Source: Gaertneriomyces semiglobifer
Taxonomy: Eukaryota; Chytridiomycota; Chytridiomycetes; Spizellomycetales; Spizellomycetaceae
DNA: 64,000 bases
Direction: 5' to 3'
Assembly (NCBI GenBank): GCA_025558075.1
Contig: JAHLKF010000003.1
Span: 186,001 to 250,000, forward strand
Under the pieces are notes generated by a model. It saw nothing but the letters and a program-made list of their open reading frames with translations, ran no database searches and had not been told where the DNA came from. Of this stretch, positions 11,179 through 22,283 are shown piece by piece (the first letter of the stretch is position 1; each line of letters opens with the position of its first letter). A program made the translations under genes and the position numbers.

Positions 11179-13790
11179 ATGGGTGTCAAGAAAAAGTACG
11201 CCAAGGGGCGTTTGGACAAGTACTACCATATGGCCAAGGAGCAGGGGTACCGTGCCCGTTCCGCTTTCAAACTGATCCAGTTGAACAAAAAGTACAACTT
11301 TCTTGAGCGAGCGAAATGCCTTGTCGATCTTTGTGCGGCCCCTGGTGGTTGGTTGCAGGTGGCTTCCAAATACATGCCTAAACCCAACATTATTATTGGT
11401 CTCGATCTCGCCCCTATCAAACCTATACCCGGAGTGATAACACATGTGGAAGATATCACAACTCAGAAATGCCGGGCAACTCTAAAGGGCGAATTGAAAA
11501 CGTGGAAAGTGGATGTGTTTTTGCACGACGGTGCACCCAATGTCGGTACTTCTTGGTTACAGGATGCGTTCACGCAGTCAGAGCTTGTGCTTGCATCGTT
11601 GAAGCTTGCTACAGAGTTTCTGGTCCCCGGCGGTGTCTTTGTCACAAAAGTTTTCAGATCAAAGGATTACAACAAATTGATGTGGGTCTTCAACCAATTA
11701 TTCACAAAAGTCGAGGCGACAAAACCTGCATCGTCCCGTAACGTTTCTGCCGAAATTTTCGTTGTTTGTCGCGACTTCATTGCTCCTAAAAAGGTTGATC
11801 CTCGTCTTCTGGATGCAAAATACGTCTTCAAAGAGGTGGATGACACTCCCGATGCGGAAATGGATGACAAGAAGCGAAAGGAAAGGCAAGGTGCCTTGCT
11901 GAATGACCTTTTCCATCCTGAAAAGCGGAGAAGGCACAGAACAGGTTATGCGGATGGTGATTATACGCTGAATGTGGAAACCAGCATTGCCGACTTCGTC
12001 AAAGGACCGGATTTCCTCTCTGTGCTGACTACCTCGAATAGGTTGCGTTTTGATAAAGACGAATTTGGCGGAGACATGCTTCGACATCCGCTGACCACCG
12101 AAGAAATCAAAAGTTGTTGCGAAGACTTGAAAGTTCTTGGGAAGAAGGATTTCAAGGATTTGTTGAAATGGCGTGAGGCAATCCGACTTGACTTAGGACT
12201 GGAGCAGAAGAAGGAGACTGAAGCTGTTCCCGAGGAAGCGAAAGAGGAAACAGAGGAATCATTGATGGAGAAGCTTGATGCTGAAGCCAAGGCCGCCGCT
12301 GCTAAGCTGAAGCGCGAGAAGCGGAAAGCGCGTGAAAGAAAGGCCAAGCAACTGGTCAAGCTTCGTTTCGGGATGCAAACTGCTGATGATATTGGTCTTG
12401 AAGCGAGTGAAGCGGGCGGACTAGGTATGGATGACGAGGCTTTGTTTAAATTGAACGGATTGACGTCTGGCATCAAAGTACCAGCGCCCGCGACTACACA
12501 CATGGACATCAGTAGTGACGAAGATGACCTGGAATCCGGGTCAGACGAAGATGAGGAGTCCGATTATGCGAGTGCATACGACTCTGATGACGATGTCGAG
12601 CAGAAGGTGGATCACTTAGAAAGTGAACTGGACGGGTTGTATCAGGCATTCAAAGAGCGGCAGCTTCAGCGCGATCCGCGCGCTTTGGTCAAACAAAAGA
12701 AGCTGGACAAAAAGGCTCACAAGTCGTCTCAAGCTTTCGAGGAATGGTATGGTGTGGAATACGAAAAGAAGAGGAAGAGGTCGGCAAGCAGTGGGGAGGA
12801 CTCGGATGCTTCAGGATCCGACGACAGTGATAGTGACGCTGCATCCGTCGATGAAGATTCGAAACCAGCACTGTCGAAGCGTGCAAAAGTGTTCTTTGAT
12901 AACCCATTGTTCAAGAAATTGGACGCCCCCAGTGATGCAAACGGCAGTGCGAAAACGGTATCCAAAGTTGGACTGTTTGCCGAAGAGATGGACACTGCAT
13001 GGAGCGACAGCGATGACGAGGACGCTGTTCCGCAAGCGGTCGGGGGCAAAGTGGGGAAAGGAAAAACGAATGTGGCCGTCGCGAATGACGACGAGGATGA
13101 AGACAGCGACTTTGATGTTGTACCTGCAGCGCTCGATGGAGATGGAACACCTGCTGATAAGTTTGCTATTACAACCGCCGAGGCGTACACCTTGGCGCAG
13201 CGGATGATCTCTAAATCGGGTAAACGCGATCTTCTTGATGGCTCATTCAACCGCTATACTTTTAACGACCCTGAGAACATCCCGTCATGGTAAGTTTCAC
13301 TGAGACTGCAAGCAACAGGCTCCCGCACTAACCATTGCATGGCTGTGATAGGTTTGTTGAGGATGAAGGTCGTCATAACAAACCAAGGATGCCCGTTACC
13401 AAAGAGGCCGTAACGCACATGAGAGACCGCATGCGCGCCCTTGATGCACGCCCCATTAAAAAGGTAGCCGAGGCAAAGTTCCGGAAGCAAATGCGGTTGC
13501 AGCGGAGAATAGAAAAGATGCAGAAAAAGGCCGCAAACGTTATGGAGGACGAAGGAGGCGAGCTGACAGAAAAGGCGAAACTCACTCAAATCGCCAAGAT
13601 GGTGAAGAAGGCCAAGGGCAAAGTTGAGAAGAAAAAGGTCGAGGTTGTTGTTGCAAAAGGTGCGAACCGAGGCAACAAAGGACGGCCGAAGGGTATCAAA
13701 GGCCGCTACAAGATGGTGGACGGCCGTATGAAAAAGGATATGCGAGCAGCCAAGCGCTTGGCTAAGAAGACCAAGAAGAAGCGCTCATAA
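11179..13790 (+). CDS. SPB1: Spb1, 2'-O-methyltransferase for 27S pre-rRNA
   Basis: Exons 11179-13289 and 13352-13790; 849 aa, close to the yeast length. A nucleolar enzyme that methylates the A-loop guanosine of large-subunit rRNA and is needed for 60S maturation. The N-terminal FtsJ/RrmJ methyltransferase domain starts [16 protein letters not shown], with SAM motif [11 protein letters not shown] at residues 50-60. The middle is charged and acidic ([15 protein letters not shown]), and the C-terminal Spb1_C region is strongly basic ([20 protein letters not shown]). The intron has a clear ACTAAC branch site. It converges on RSM22, with 148 bases between the stop codons. Confidence 0.98.
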
Positions 13791-13938
13791 TCTTTTTCTT
13801 TGTTTCCAAATATTTAATATATATATTTGTCTTGCGTATCCCTTTTTGACGCTACCTGTTTCTGTGAGCGCTAAGGCCCAGCAAGTAATAGTAATTAAAT
13901 AGGCAGTCTACTTCCTGCCTCCATACCTACACTACGCG

Positions 13939-15429
13939 CTACCGAACAAATCTGTCTGCGACGTGCTCATGATCATCCAAATCACCATCGTCCTCCTCTT
14001 CGGCAACATGTGTGCCTTCACGTACAATAACTTTACTTGAGGATTTATACGGCCATAGGTCACCCCAATGACTTTTTCGGGCTGCTAGATATGCCTCTTT
14101 ACCTCCCTTGGCCTTGCTTACTACCGTGCGCTCGATTTTCCCACTTGTGCCACACCAATCCAAAATGACATGCCCGCCGTTCTTCTTCGGTGGTGCTATC
14201 AGGCGTGGAAAAGCAAACGACTTTTCAGGTATGGTCGACGGTGAAGAGGAATTCTGTAAATGGCCACGGCGAAGAATGACAAAGGAAAACTTGATGTCTT
14301 CATGATCCTGCTTACACTGCTTGGTGGTAAGCATATGCGTGTTGCGAAGAACCTTTTGGGAGAAGTGGCACCAGGTCTTGTGGGTAATTAAAGGGCAAGT
14401 CTGCATGTGAGGGCATGGTGCAACAATATGGGCCCCGGTCTTCGTCTCCGTTATTTTGAGCTCATCCTTAATGGCAGTGGTGGATTCTTCAACTTGGTTC
14501 TCATGGTCGAGGATCCACTGCCTAGCATCAGTGATGTACTTGGAACCAGCTGGCGTCCCTCGATCAACCAATACTAAGATGTCTCCTGTATGTTCCCATA
14601 ATGTTTTTACAGTAGATTGTCGTATGGCATCGGTTGTCAGATCAGAAAGGGCGAAGTTGGCAATGACCAGGTCTGCTTTAGTCGTGTTGGGTAATGGTGA
14701 CGACGGCAAAAATCGCCTCGTCTGCAAACTGCGCAGAGTTATGCCCTCCTTGGACGCCAGTCGCTCGCTGATGCCCAGCATCGGTTCAGATATGTCAATT
14801 GCCACATTTTGCTCAACAGAATCCGGCCATACCCGGTTCACTGCCCACAGCGCAGTCCCCGGACCACTGGCGAAATCCAGAACACTCTTGGGGCTAAAGG
14901 TTGGTATTCGTTTCTCTAATTGCTTCAGTACGTTCCAAAGTGCTGCATACGTCGGTCCAGTTCTTGCCGCAAGGAATGCAAGGGATTCGATATCACCATA
15001 GTGTATTGTGTGCGGATCAATTAGGGGAACAATCTCTCCAGTCTGTTTCGTATACTTTGTCAATTTTGCTGCCGAGCCTGTTGAACGCAAGGAGGTCTGA
15101 ATACGGGTAACCGACCTCTTCAACTGTTTTCTGTTGACCCCTCTTAACTCGCCAGTTATGGCATCCACTATCTCAGCTGGTAGGCTGACCTGACCGATAT
15201 AGTTCCGACTGAACAGGGTTTCCGGGGTAAAGCGCTTTTGTCGAGCGGAAATCTCCTCGTGCCCGTGCACTTCATCATTCTGCGTAACTTCATCTGTGAT
15301 GGAATTCGTAGTAGCTGCTACGGGCTCACTCGCAAGAGCGGACAGACCCCTCGCGCGGAGCGCACATGGCACTGAGAAAGTCGTAGATGTGTGCCGCACT
15401 GCAACCGACCGAAGCAGAAACGAAGGCAT
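13939..15429 (-). CDS. RSM22: Rsm22/METTL17 mitochondrial small-subunit assembly factor
   Basis: Single exon, 496 aa. A mitochondrial protein of the Rsm22 (METTL17) family, needed for assembly or translation of the mitochondrial small ribosomal subunit. The first about 30 residues are Arg/Ser/Thr-rich, like a transit peptide. The methyltransferase-like fold has motif I VLDFASGPGTAL at 183-194. The family Cys cluster is present: CPHMQTCPL (Cys339, Cys345), WCHFSQ (Cys354) and Cys372, which in relatives bind a 4Fe-4S cluster. Whether it still methylates RNA is unclear for the whole family. Confidence 0.93.
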   Translation of the reverse strand: MPSFLLRSVAVRHTSTTFSVPCALRARGLSALASEPVAATTNSITDEVTQNDEVHGHEEISARQKRFTPETLFSRNYIGQVSLPAEIVDAITGELRGVNRKQLKRSVTRIQTSLRSTGSAAKLTKYTKQTGEIVPLIDPHTIHYGDIESLAFLAARTGPTYAALWNVLKQLEKRIPTFSPKSVLDFASGPGTALWAVNRVWPDSVEQNVAIDISEPMLGISERLASKEGITLRSLQTRRFLPSSPLPNTTKADLVIANFALSDLTTDAIRQSTVKTLWEHTGDILVLVDRGTPAGSKYITDARQWILDHENQVEESTTAIKDELKITETKTGAHIVAPCPHMQTCPLITHKTWCHFSQKVLRNTHMLTTKQCKQDHEDIKFSFVILRRGHLQNSSSPSTIPEKSFAFPRLIAPPKKNGGHVILDWCGTSGKIERTVVSKAKGGKEAYLAARKSHWGDLWPYKSSSKVIVREGTHVAEEEDDGDLDDHEHVADRFVR

Positions 15430-15733
15430 TGTTCACCCTTATGCTCGGGTTGCTTTTCGGTGCCGTCGTTAAGTTCGCCCTCTGACTCTTGCTGTGACCC
15501 AGGCAAAGGGGTGGTCCTTCTTGTGACGGAAATCCAAAACGACTCTTGTCCTTCAGCGGTTCCCTTGAGCACTTGCTTGTTACCTAGTGATGGAATTGCT
15601 CAATGGGTAACGTTTAACGATTGTGGGGTACGTTCAAGGACGAACACGTAAAAAAGTTGGGCCTTGTTATTTTATTTTTGCTCTTTGAGCACCACAAACG
15701 GCGGATACGAGAAAGAATACGAGGAGGCATGAG
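15430..15733. promoter_or_regulatory. Divergent promoter region RSM22 / F-box gene
   Basis: 304 bases between divergent start codons. No open frame of note and no repeat. A T-rich stretch lies just before the plus-strand gene. Confidence 0.45.
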
Positions 15734-17229
15734 ATGGGCATCGTTCACCAAGCCAAGAAGGGACGGAGGAGGAGCGTGCGGCCAGTAGGCTCTGCACGCA
15801 CTGGGCCGCCTGTTCTGCCACTGGAGTTGTTGCAAGCCATCCTCCTGCAGCTGGATCTATGCTCGCTCTGCAAGGCTCTGCGAGTCTGCAGAACTTGGCA
15901 GGCATTGGCAAGTCCTACATTTTGGCGATTATACGCCCAGAAACACTATCCCGCGGCATTTCATCCCTCTGTCCTCACTCCGCAGCGCACTTTTAAAGTG
16001 GTGCTACAGCACCATTGGAAGAATATCACCCAGTTCGTATACAATTACTATGGTCTTCCAGACGGGGTCAGTCTTGGATCTAACGTGATCATGAGCGTTG
16101 ACGGCGAGCGAGTGCTCATTGGTGGAATGGAGAGTTTGCTCCATGATGGAATGGATAGAGGTTGCTTGCTGGTCAGACGCACCTCTGATTGGCGGGGTGA
16201 AGTGAAGCATGGTGGATATCACATTGAGAGGCTCGCACATTGTGGTACGTGGAAATACCAGCGAGTTCATTGGTGGTGCCATTCCTCAGATGACCTTACA
16301 TAGGCTCGTATGTGTTTCATCTGCCGCCCAATGCATCATCCGTCAAGCTTACATCCCTTACCAATCCCTTATGGATTTCGCGCATTCCGTCTCCACCAGG
16401 AGTGCGACCTACATCTCTTCTTGTTCATCAAAGTGCGCTTTACATTGGGGCAACCGACGGGTCCGTTAAGGCCTACACGTTTGCCGAGAATCACGCCTTC
16501 TCGAGTGCACACGTATTTCGCAACCATGCAGGATCTATTTCATGCCTAGCAGCAGATGAAAGCGGGAGCTTGCTGGTTTCTGCAAGCGACGACGCGACTA
16601 TCTGCGTACGGGACCTTGCGTTGGAAGCGGCAGGCGGAACGGTCACTGCTGTGATCAGGAACGTAGTTGCAGGGAATCTGGACGTCCGCGGCAAGCTGAT
16701 AGCTTATGCAGACAAGAGGAAAATGCGAGTCGTCGTTTGGGATGCCGCAAGCAGGCAAGTCGTGTTGAATTTGCCGTGGAAGGTGCTTGAATGCGGTGAG
16801 AGCGCCTCACCAGCTACCGCGTCGGAGCAGAGAAACATGTCTAGCCTAGTTGTTCGACTTTCGAACCAATACCTTCTTGTTGCCAACAATGCGACACTTC
16901 ACTTCTTTCCCTTGATCGGCGGGCGTCAGACTCAGCCGTTACGCTTCCCTACAAATATCGTGTCCGTATCGCTCATCAATGAGAAATTGGTGGTATTAAC
17001 ATCACCTGGAACATGTCACACCTACACATTCACCGCACGGGGTGATTTGCAGACCGAGGCAGATAGAATGCTGGCGGAAGCAGAAGCTAACTCCATCGTG
17101 GACTCAGAACTAGGCACACCAATGGTAGGAGAAGAGGAGGGCGACTGGGACAGCGAAGGTAGCGAGTTGGGCTATGGTGATTACGGTGCTGGGTTTGTAC
17201 CGAGAGGCAAGAAGTATTGGAGATGCTAG
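15734..17229 (+). CDS. F-box protein with WD40-like repeats
   Basis: Exons 15734-16244 and 16304-17229; 478 aa. The N-terminal F-box (about residues 27-70: VLPLELLQAILLQLDL, then LRVCRTWQALASPTFW) suggests a substrate adaptor of an SCF ubiquitin ligase. Beta-propeller-like repeats follow, the clearest being AGSISCLAADESGSLLVSAS followed by DDATICVRDL. Later repeats are degenerate. The C-terminus is acidic and Gly-rich. A second acceptor (CCTCAG at 16289) would bring a stop codon into frame, so the acceptor at 16303 was used. The substrate is unknown. Confidence 0.8.
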
Positions 17230-18703
17230 TTCTCGGCATGGAGTTAGCTATGCGCTCTTTTCGAGTAGCAGATCCCGATTGCTGAACTTTTGCCGGCGAT
17301 CGCCTGCTGGCTCGGAGGCTGTCTGACAAAACGGAAGATGAGTGATACCGCCCTTGCAAACTCATCGTGTTTCTGAATCCGCCTCAAGAAGTATGCAAGG
17401 GTCTTGGTGGCATTCCGAATGAATGCTGATTGTGGGTTCCATTAGCGCTGACGGTAGTGTTCCGGCATGGTTCCGCTGTCGACATTCTGGCGTTGAGACC
17501 GATGGCATGGAGCGGGCTGGTAACCACGACAGGCGCAATGCCATGTAGGAGCTAGAGTTAGCTAGCGCTGATAGTCATGTAGTCGCAACAGTTTTTTTGG
17601 TTGAGGAAACGTTACTAGTAATCGACGCGACTTCCCAGCTTCCCTTCCTAAAAAGTTCAATGATTTGAAACCAAGAATGCAACTCGAGTAGCACTGTTTG
17701 TTAAGCGCCATGGACAGCATCGATATGTCAACCTCGCAGGTCACTCCATTTCAGCGCAGAGGTTAGTGGCATGCATTTGCACCGAATGGTTAATTTGTAG
17801 GGTGCATTGCTGATAGAACACTGCTCAAACCCATTGAATTGTAGTGTACGAACTTTGTGCGCAGGTAACCTTTGTTCCATATAACTTCTCCTCACATTCT
17901 GTATGTCTGATGCTGCCTTTGTAGATCCCACCGGGTAAGAACTCACTTCGTTACACATAACTTTGGGGACCTCTACCTAATGAGTGGTCGGTGGCAGGTT
18001 ATTTCTCAACGTACAAGGAGATTAGTGATGCATTGAAGAGCTCTCCGCGCGCAGGTAGCATGGTCGTTAGCGGTAATCCGTTGGCAATATGATCTCACCT
18101 GTAAAGGGGCTCTGATCAGTTGGACAAGCCTTGAAGAAGAACCCTTTTGCTCCGGTAACTTGATGATTTGTTCGCCTTTATCTGCCGCAGGGATTATTGA
18201 AGCAAGAGTTCTCGACCCACAGACTGTACCTTGCCATAGGGTCATCTCATCAGACTACCGTATCGGCGGGTTCTTTGGGTAATGCGATTAAATCGCTCGT
18301 GCGGTTTTCCAGTGGGCTTACTGATATTGATGTCTTTCTTACAGCCAATGGGCCAAGGGTTCAAATGTTGACAGAAAGCACGAGCTGCTCAGGCAGGAGG
18401 TAGGACCACTCTCAGTACTACAATTGGGCAAGCTCTGCAGTTCCTCATCGGCACTGGCACAGGGCGTCTTATTCGCGGATGATGGATGCCTTCCCGCCAG
18501 CGCACGAACCGAGCTCCTGTTCAGGGCTTTCGTTCTTTGAACATCTCAGGGCCAGAGAAACCGACTAGTTGGACGCCTATATACATCAGTCGGACAAGCA
18601 TAGTTTACCATGTTCATAATGTTTTTGGCCAGCGATGGTTCGCGGCGTGGTTCCTGATTTCGTGTTCACGAAGGACAACGCCTACTTAAAATAACACAGC
18701 GCC
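17230..18703. other. Unassigned 1.5 kb stretch
   Basis: No gene recognised on either strand; only frames shorter than about 80 codons. One plus-strand frame at 18197-18403 faintly recalls the start of Rad9/Hus1-like clamp proteins, but the match is too weak to call. It may hold a small intron-rich gene or be intergenic. Confidence 0.4.
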
Positions 18704-19372
18704 ATGTGGATCCCGCAGGCCTTCCTGAAGACTGATGCGACAGCCATAATCAATCATATTCGATCCAATTCCTTTGGTATCGTCACAGCTGTCTTGCCTG
18801 GAGAAACTGTTCCTTCAGCAGTTCACCTCCCGTGCTTACTGACCACCCACGCTAGCTCAACCGGAACCAGGCTTGAGAGTTCCAGCTTCCGGCCGGAAGA
18901 TCATGCGGTGATAACTCATTTGGCAGCAGCCAACCCGCTTGCCAAGCTCCCCGATGGCCACGAGGTCCTAGTCATCTTTCCGGGACCACACGCATACGTC
19001 TCGCCGAGCACTTACAGTGACCCATCTCGCTCAGTCCCCACATGGAACTACACAGCAGTGCATCTCTACGGCCGTATCAAACGCATCCCAGTAGATCATG
19101 ACGATGCTAAAAAAGTGATGCGTAGCTTGATTCAAGAGTATGACCCAGCATGGCTCGATAAGCATGACACGGTGGTTTCGGAAAGTTACAAAAATGCCAT
19201 GATCAAAGGGGTTGTGGTTTGGCAGATCTTGCTGGAAAGAGTGGAGGGCCAGTGGAAGCTGAGTCAGAATAAGCCTGAATCCGAAAGGGTTGCCATTGAA
19301 GAGAAACTTAGACAAGAAGGGCATCACGATGTCGCTGAACTGATGCAGCAGGAGCGTATCAATGGAGCATGA
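18704..19372 (+). CDS. PaiB-like FMN-binding split-barrel protein
   Basis: Single exon, 222 aa, about the size of bacterial PaiB proteins. The family was first described as a negative regulator of sporulation and protease genes in Bacillus and has a flavin-reductase-like split barrel. Visible family features are an N-terminal FGIVTA strand, the HLPCLL segment, ITHLAAANP (bacterial GHMARANP), FPGPHAYVSP and VPTWNYTAVHLYG. The C-terminal half (IKGVVVWQILLERVEGQWKL) matches the bacterial tail. Its role in fungi is not established; it is probably a flavin-dependent enzyme or a stress protein. The intron-free, bacterial-type gene in an intron-rich region could reflect old horizontal transfer (inference). 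Confidence 0.88.
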   Translation: MWIPQAFLKTDATAIINHIRSNSFGIVTAVLPGETVPSAVHLPCLLTTHASSTGTRLESSSFRPEDHAVITHLAAANPLAKLPDGHEVLVIFPGPHAYVSPSTYSDPSRSVPTWNYTAVHLYGRIKRIPVDHDDAKKVMRSLIQEYDPAWLDKHDTVVSESYKNAMIKGVVVWQILLERVEGQWKLSQNKPESERVAIEEKLRQEGHHDVAELMQQERINGA

Positions 19373-19752
19373 CAACGGCGATGGAATAGAAGCCGACTGC
19401 ACGTTGACTTCCGCCGTACGTTACCCGGGTTTCACATACCTATCAGGTGGCAGCAGTTTGATAATAATGCCGCTTACCCTGAGCCCGAAGTTCATCAGTT
19501 TTGTAGTGTACAATGTCGATTTTGGCAGTGGGTGGTAGGTGAAGTATTCTTCACTACTCCCTTGCGTTGTATTCTCTTTGATTACCGGCGAACAAGCGGT
19601 CGAGCTGGTTGAATAGGAACGCTTGACAGGTGCTACTAGATAATTTACTCGGGCAGACCGTTTTCTTTGGGAATTCATATTTGTGGCAGATGGCCGCAGG
19701 TCAGCACGACTGCGGTAATTACTCTATGCTAATATCTACAAGTAGCGGATAC
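19373..19752. other. Intergenic, convergent PaiB-like / AspRS
   Basis: 380 bases between two convergent stop codons; 3' flanks only, no feature recognised. A minus-strand frame at 19678-19421 has no motif. Confidence 0.5.
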
Positions 19753-21816
19753 CTATATATCTCCGCGCTCTTCTCTAATTCTGAGGTGGTACTCGGATAA
19801 CGTCGCGTCGCTCACGCTAGATGGGCTTTCGACAAACAAATCCCCTCCCGACAATTTGGGAAACGCAATGACGTCCCTGATGCTCTCCGTGTCACATAGT
19901 ATCGACATCAATCTGTCGAATCCAAGGGCAATCCCGCCGTGCGGCGGACAGCCAAAGCGCAGGGCATCCAGCAGATGCCCAAAGTCGCTCGTAATCTTGT
20001 CTTCCGGTAAGCGTAAAATTTTGGAGAAGATGTAGCGCTGCAGGCGCGGGTCATGCACCCGGATGGATCCACCTCCAATCTCCTGTCCATTAAGTACTAG
20101 GTCATAATGTTGACCGATGACTTTTCCCGGATCCGTCTGCAATAGGCTGACCTGATCTGCAATTGGTGCTGTGAACGGATGGTGAGTAGCCTCAAACGCA
20201 CTGGCTTCCAGGTTTGTCTCCGGCGATGTGGTAGGAGTGAATAGAGGGAAGGAGTGTACCCAAAGAAACTTGAGTTGTCTGTCAACGTTCAGCTTCCCTA
20301 CATCAGCAAGCGCTCTGGCTACGAGAAGTCTGGCGCGACCTGCGATCGTATGAGGACCGGCAAGCGCTGCAGTACGTCGGCTGAGCACCACCATGTCGCC
20401 CGGCTGAACTCCACCCAACCTTTCATCTACAAACTGAGTAACTTGGCTGTCATGCGGTAACTTGGCTCTTTGAAGCCAGTGCACAGCTTCAGGTACGCGA
20501 ATAAATAGAAGATCCTGAGGCTCCACCTTGCTTCCATAGTGCGGAAATGTCTCCTTCGTGACTGACAACCGTAGCTTCTTTGCCTCTTTATCTGAGAAAT
20601 GGCGCGCGCCGTTCTTGACATTGAATGCCTCAACAGTCTGTCCACTGCCAGCAAGCTCGGGTAGAACATCCGAAAGATCCGCAATCTCCATGCCAAACCT
20701 CATGTCAGGTTTGTCAGAACCATATCTACTCATGGCCTCAGTGTATGTCATTCGCGGGAAAGGAGGGTTGATGTCAACGCGTGCAACTTCTCTCCAAAGC
20801 TGCTGGACCAATCCTTCCATCAAGGACATCACATCTTCCATTCCAACAAAACTCATCTCTACGTCAATCTGTGTGAACTCTGGCTGCCGATCTGCCCCTA
20901 AAGATTCGTCCCTAAAGCATCGCGCTATTTGATAATATTTATCTATTCCACCTGACATCAAGACTTGCTTGTACTGTTGCGGGCTCTGTGGCAATGCATA
21001 AAACTGGCCCTTCTGTCGCGTAGGAACCAAAAACTCTCGCGCGCCTTCAGGTGTGCTCTTGAATAGGTATGGCGTCTCAACTTCCACAAATCCCTGACTG
21101 TTCAAACAATTTCTGACTGTGTGCGCCGCTAGTGACCGCTTCCTAATATGGTCTTGCAAAGGATTCTGCCGTAGATCCACATATCTGTACTTCAGGCGCG
21201 TTTCTTGTGACGGTGGTTTGGCGCGCGGGGATGTCGAGAAGGGGAGAGGGTCGGCTGGGTTCAGAACTTCGATCGAGTCCAAGACCACTTCTACTTCCCC
21301 CGTCGGTAAGGCGGTGTTTATAGCTTCTTGAGGACGTGTTCGTACAATTCCCTTGGCACAGACGATCGACTCGGGCGTTATGGCTAGTAAGTGATCTCGT
21401 AGTCTGATATTTTCGCTATCCATGTCGGCCGGCAGTTCCAACACAAGTTGCGTAATTCCATGAGCATCTCTTACTGGTAGAAAGACCATTCCCGCTCCGA
21501 TTTTGCGAGGGTTTAGTGCCCACCCACATAAGACCACTGTTTTCCCAACATCCGAACCATTCAGCTGCCCGCAGTGATGCGTGCGCTGTGCACCCGCGCC
21601 GATGTAAATCTGTTCCGGCCAATTTGAACCCTCTGTGGATGCGGTATGCGTTTTTCTAGACGATTGTATGCGAACCGGACTCCGTACAGCTTGGACACGA
21701 TCTGTGACATCGAGAAACCTCGTCACTGACCGGAAATTTCTTGAATGGCACCTGGAACCACAACTGATTTGCAACCAGTGGCCAAATATGGTTCTCGGTG
21801 TTCGTTGCAATGCCAT
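19753..21816 (-). CDS. MSD1: Mitochondrial aspartyl-tRNA synthetase
   Basis: Single exon, 687 aa. A class II synthetase of the bacterial/organellar AspRS type, which charges mitochondrial tRNA-Asp. The first about 70 residues are basic and low in acids, consistent with a mitochondrial presequence. The anticodon-binding OB fold follows (VGKTVVLCGWALNPRK), then class II motif 2 (FRDESLGADRQPEFTQID) and the bacterial-type insertion domain. Motif 3 lies near the C-terminus (GIALGFDRLMSILC). The last residues (LHLRIREE-type tail) fit the family. It is divergent from CDC14. Confidence 0.97.
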   Translation of the reverse strand: MALQRTPRTIFGHWLQISCGSRCHSRNFRSVTRFLDVTDRVQAVRSPVRIQSSRKTHTASTEGSNWPEQIYIGAGAQRTHHCGQLNGSDVGKTVVLCGWALNPRKIGAGMVFLPVRDAHGITQLVLELPADMDSENIRLRDHLLAITPESIVCAKGIVRTRPQEAINTALPTGEVEVVLDSIEVLNPADPLPFSTSPRAKPPSQETRLKYRYVDLRQNPLQDHIRKRSLAAHTVRNCLNSQGFVEVETPYLFKSTPEGAREFLVPTRQKGQFYALPQSPQQYKQVLMSGGIDKYYQIARCFRDESLGADRQPEFTQIDVEMSFVGMEDVMSLMEGLVQQLWREVARVDINPPFPRMTYTEAMSRYGSDKPDMRFGMEIADLSDVLPELAGSGQTVEAFNVKNGARHFSDKEAKKLRLSVTKETFPHYGSKVEPQDLLFIRVPEAVHWLQRAKLPHDSQVTQFVDERLGGVQPGDMVVLSRRTAALAGPHTIAGRARLLVARALADVGKLNVDRQLKFLWVHSFPLFTPTTSPETNLEASAFEATHHPFTAPIADQVSLLQTDPGKVIGQHYDLVLNGQEIGGGSIRVHDPRLQRYIFSKILRLPEDKITSDFGHLLDALRFGCPPHGGIALGFDRLMSILCDTESIRDVIAFPKLSGGDLFVESPSSVSDATLSEYHLRIREERGDI

Positions 21817-22283
21817 GGCAGTGGCGAATTCTTAGATGGGTGGTCGTCGTCGTCGTGGTGCGCTGGTTGATGGGAAACTGTTGAGCAAGTTCCTTGAACT
21901 CCTGTTGATTATGCACGTGTGCGCACGTGAATGCACATGGGAAGTCACATGACATCACATGGTTAATCTCAGGGCGTCAATGGAGGGTGAAGATATAACG
22001 ACGGTATGTAATGCATCCACCAAGTGAACTGTGAGCAACCATGTCGGAGAGACTCTACAATTTTTGTCTCGCTGTGCATTTAATATCCTCCCCATAGCTG
22101 CTGGGCCTGCGTGAAGTCCTCCCAGCTGTGTTCCGCGCTGAGACATACTTTCCAGAACGGAATGGCCGGTAACTGCGTGCTAGTGATGGCGGCACTTGTC
22201 CCAGCCTGAACAGCAGCGGGATCATATCATATTCATGATTATCATGTCCATCTCGGGAAACAGTGTCGTGGTCAAAACTCCAG
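21817..22283. promoter_or_regulatory. Divergent promoter region AspRS / CDC14
   Basis: 467 bases between divergent start codons. Short GT/CAC-rich stretches (CACGTGTGCGCACGTG near 21913) and a CGTCGTCGTCGTGG run near 21846 are visible. No coding feature. Confidence 0.45.

Noticed and set aside
12729..13250. Long minus-strand Ser/Ala-rich frame opposite SPB1
   Set aside because: It is the antisense shadow of the acidic repeats of SPB1; its composition follows from the coding strand.
18197..18403. Weak resemblance to the N-terminus of Rad9/Hus1-type clamp proteins
   Set aside because: Only a short stretch with loose spacing; no continuation could be assembled downstream, so it was not called.
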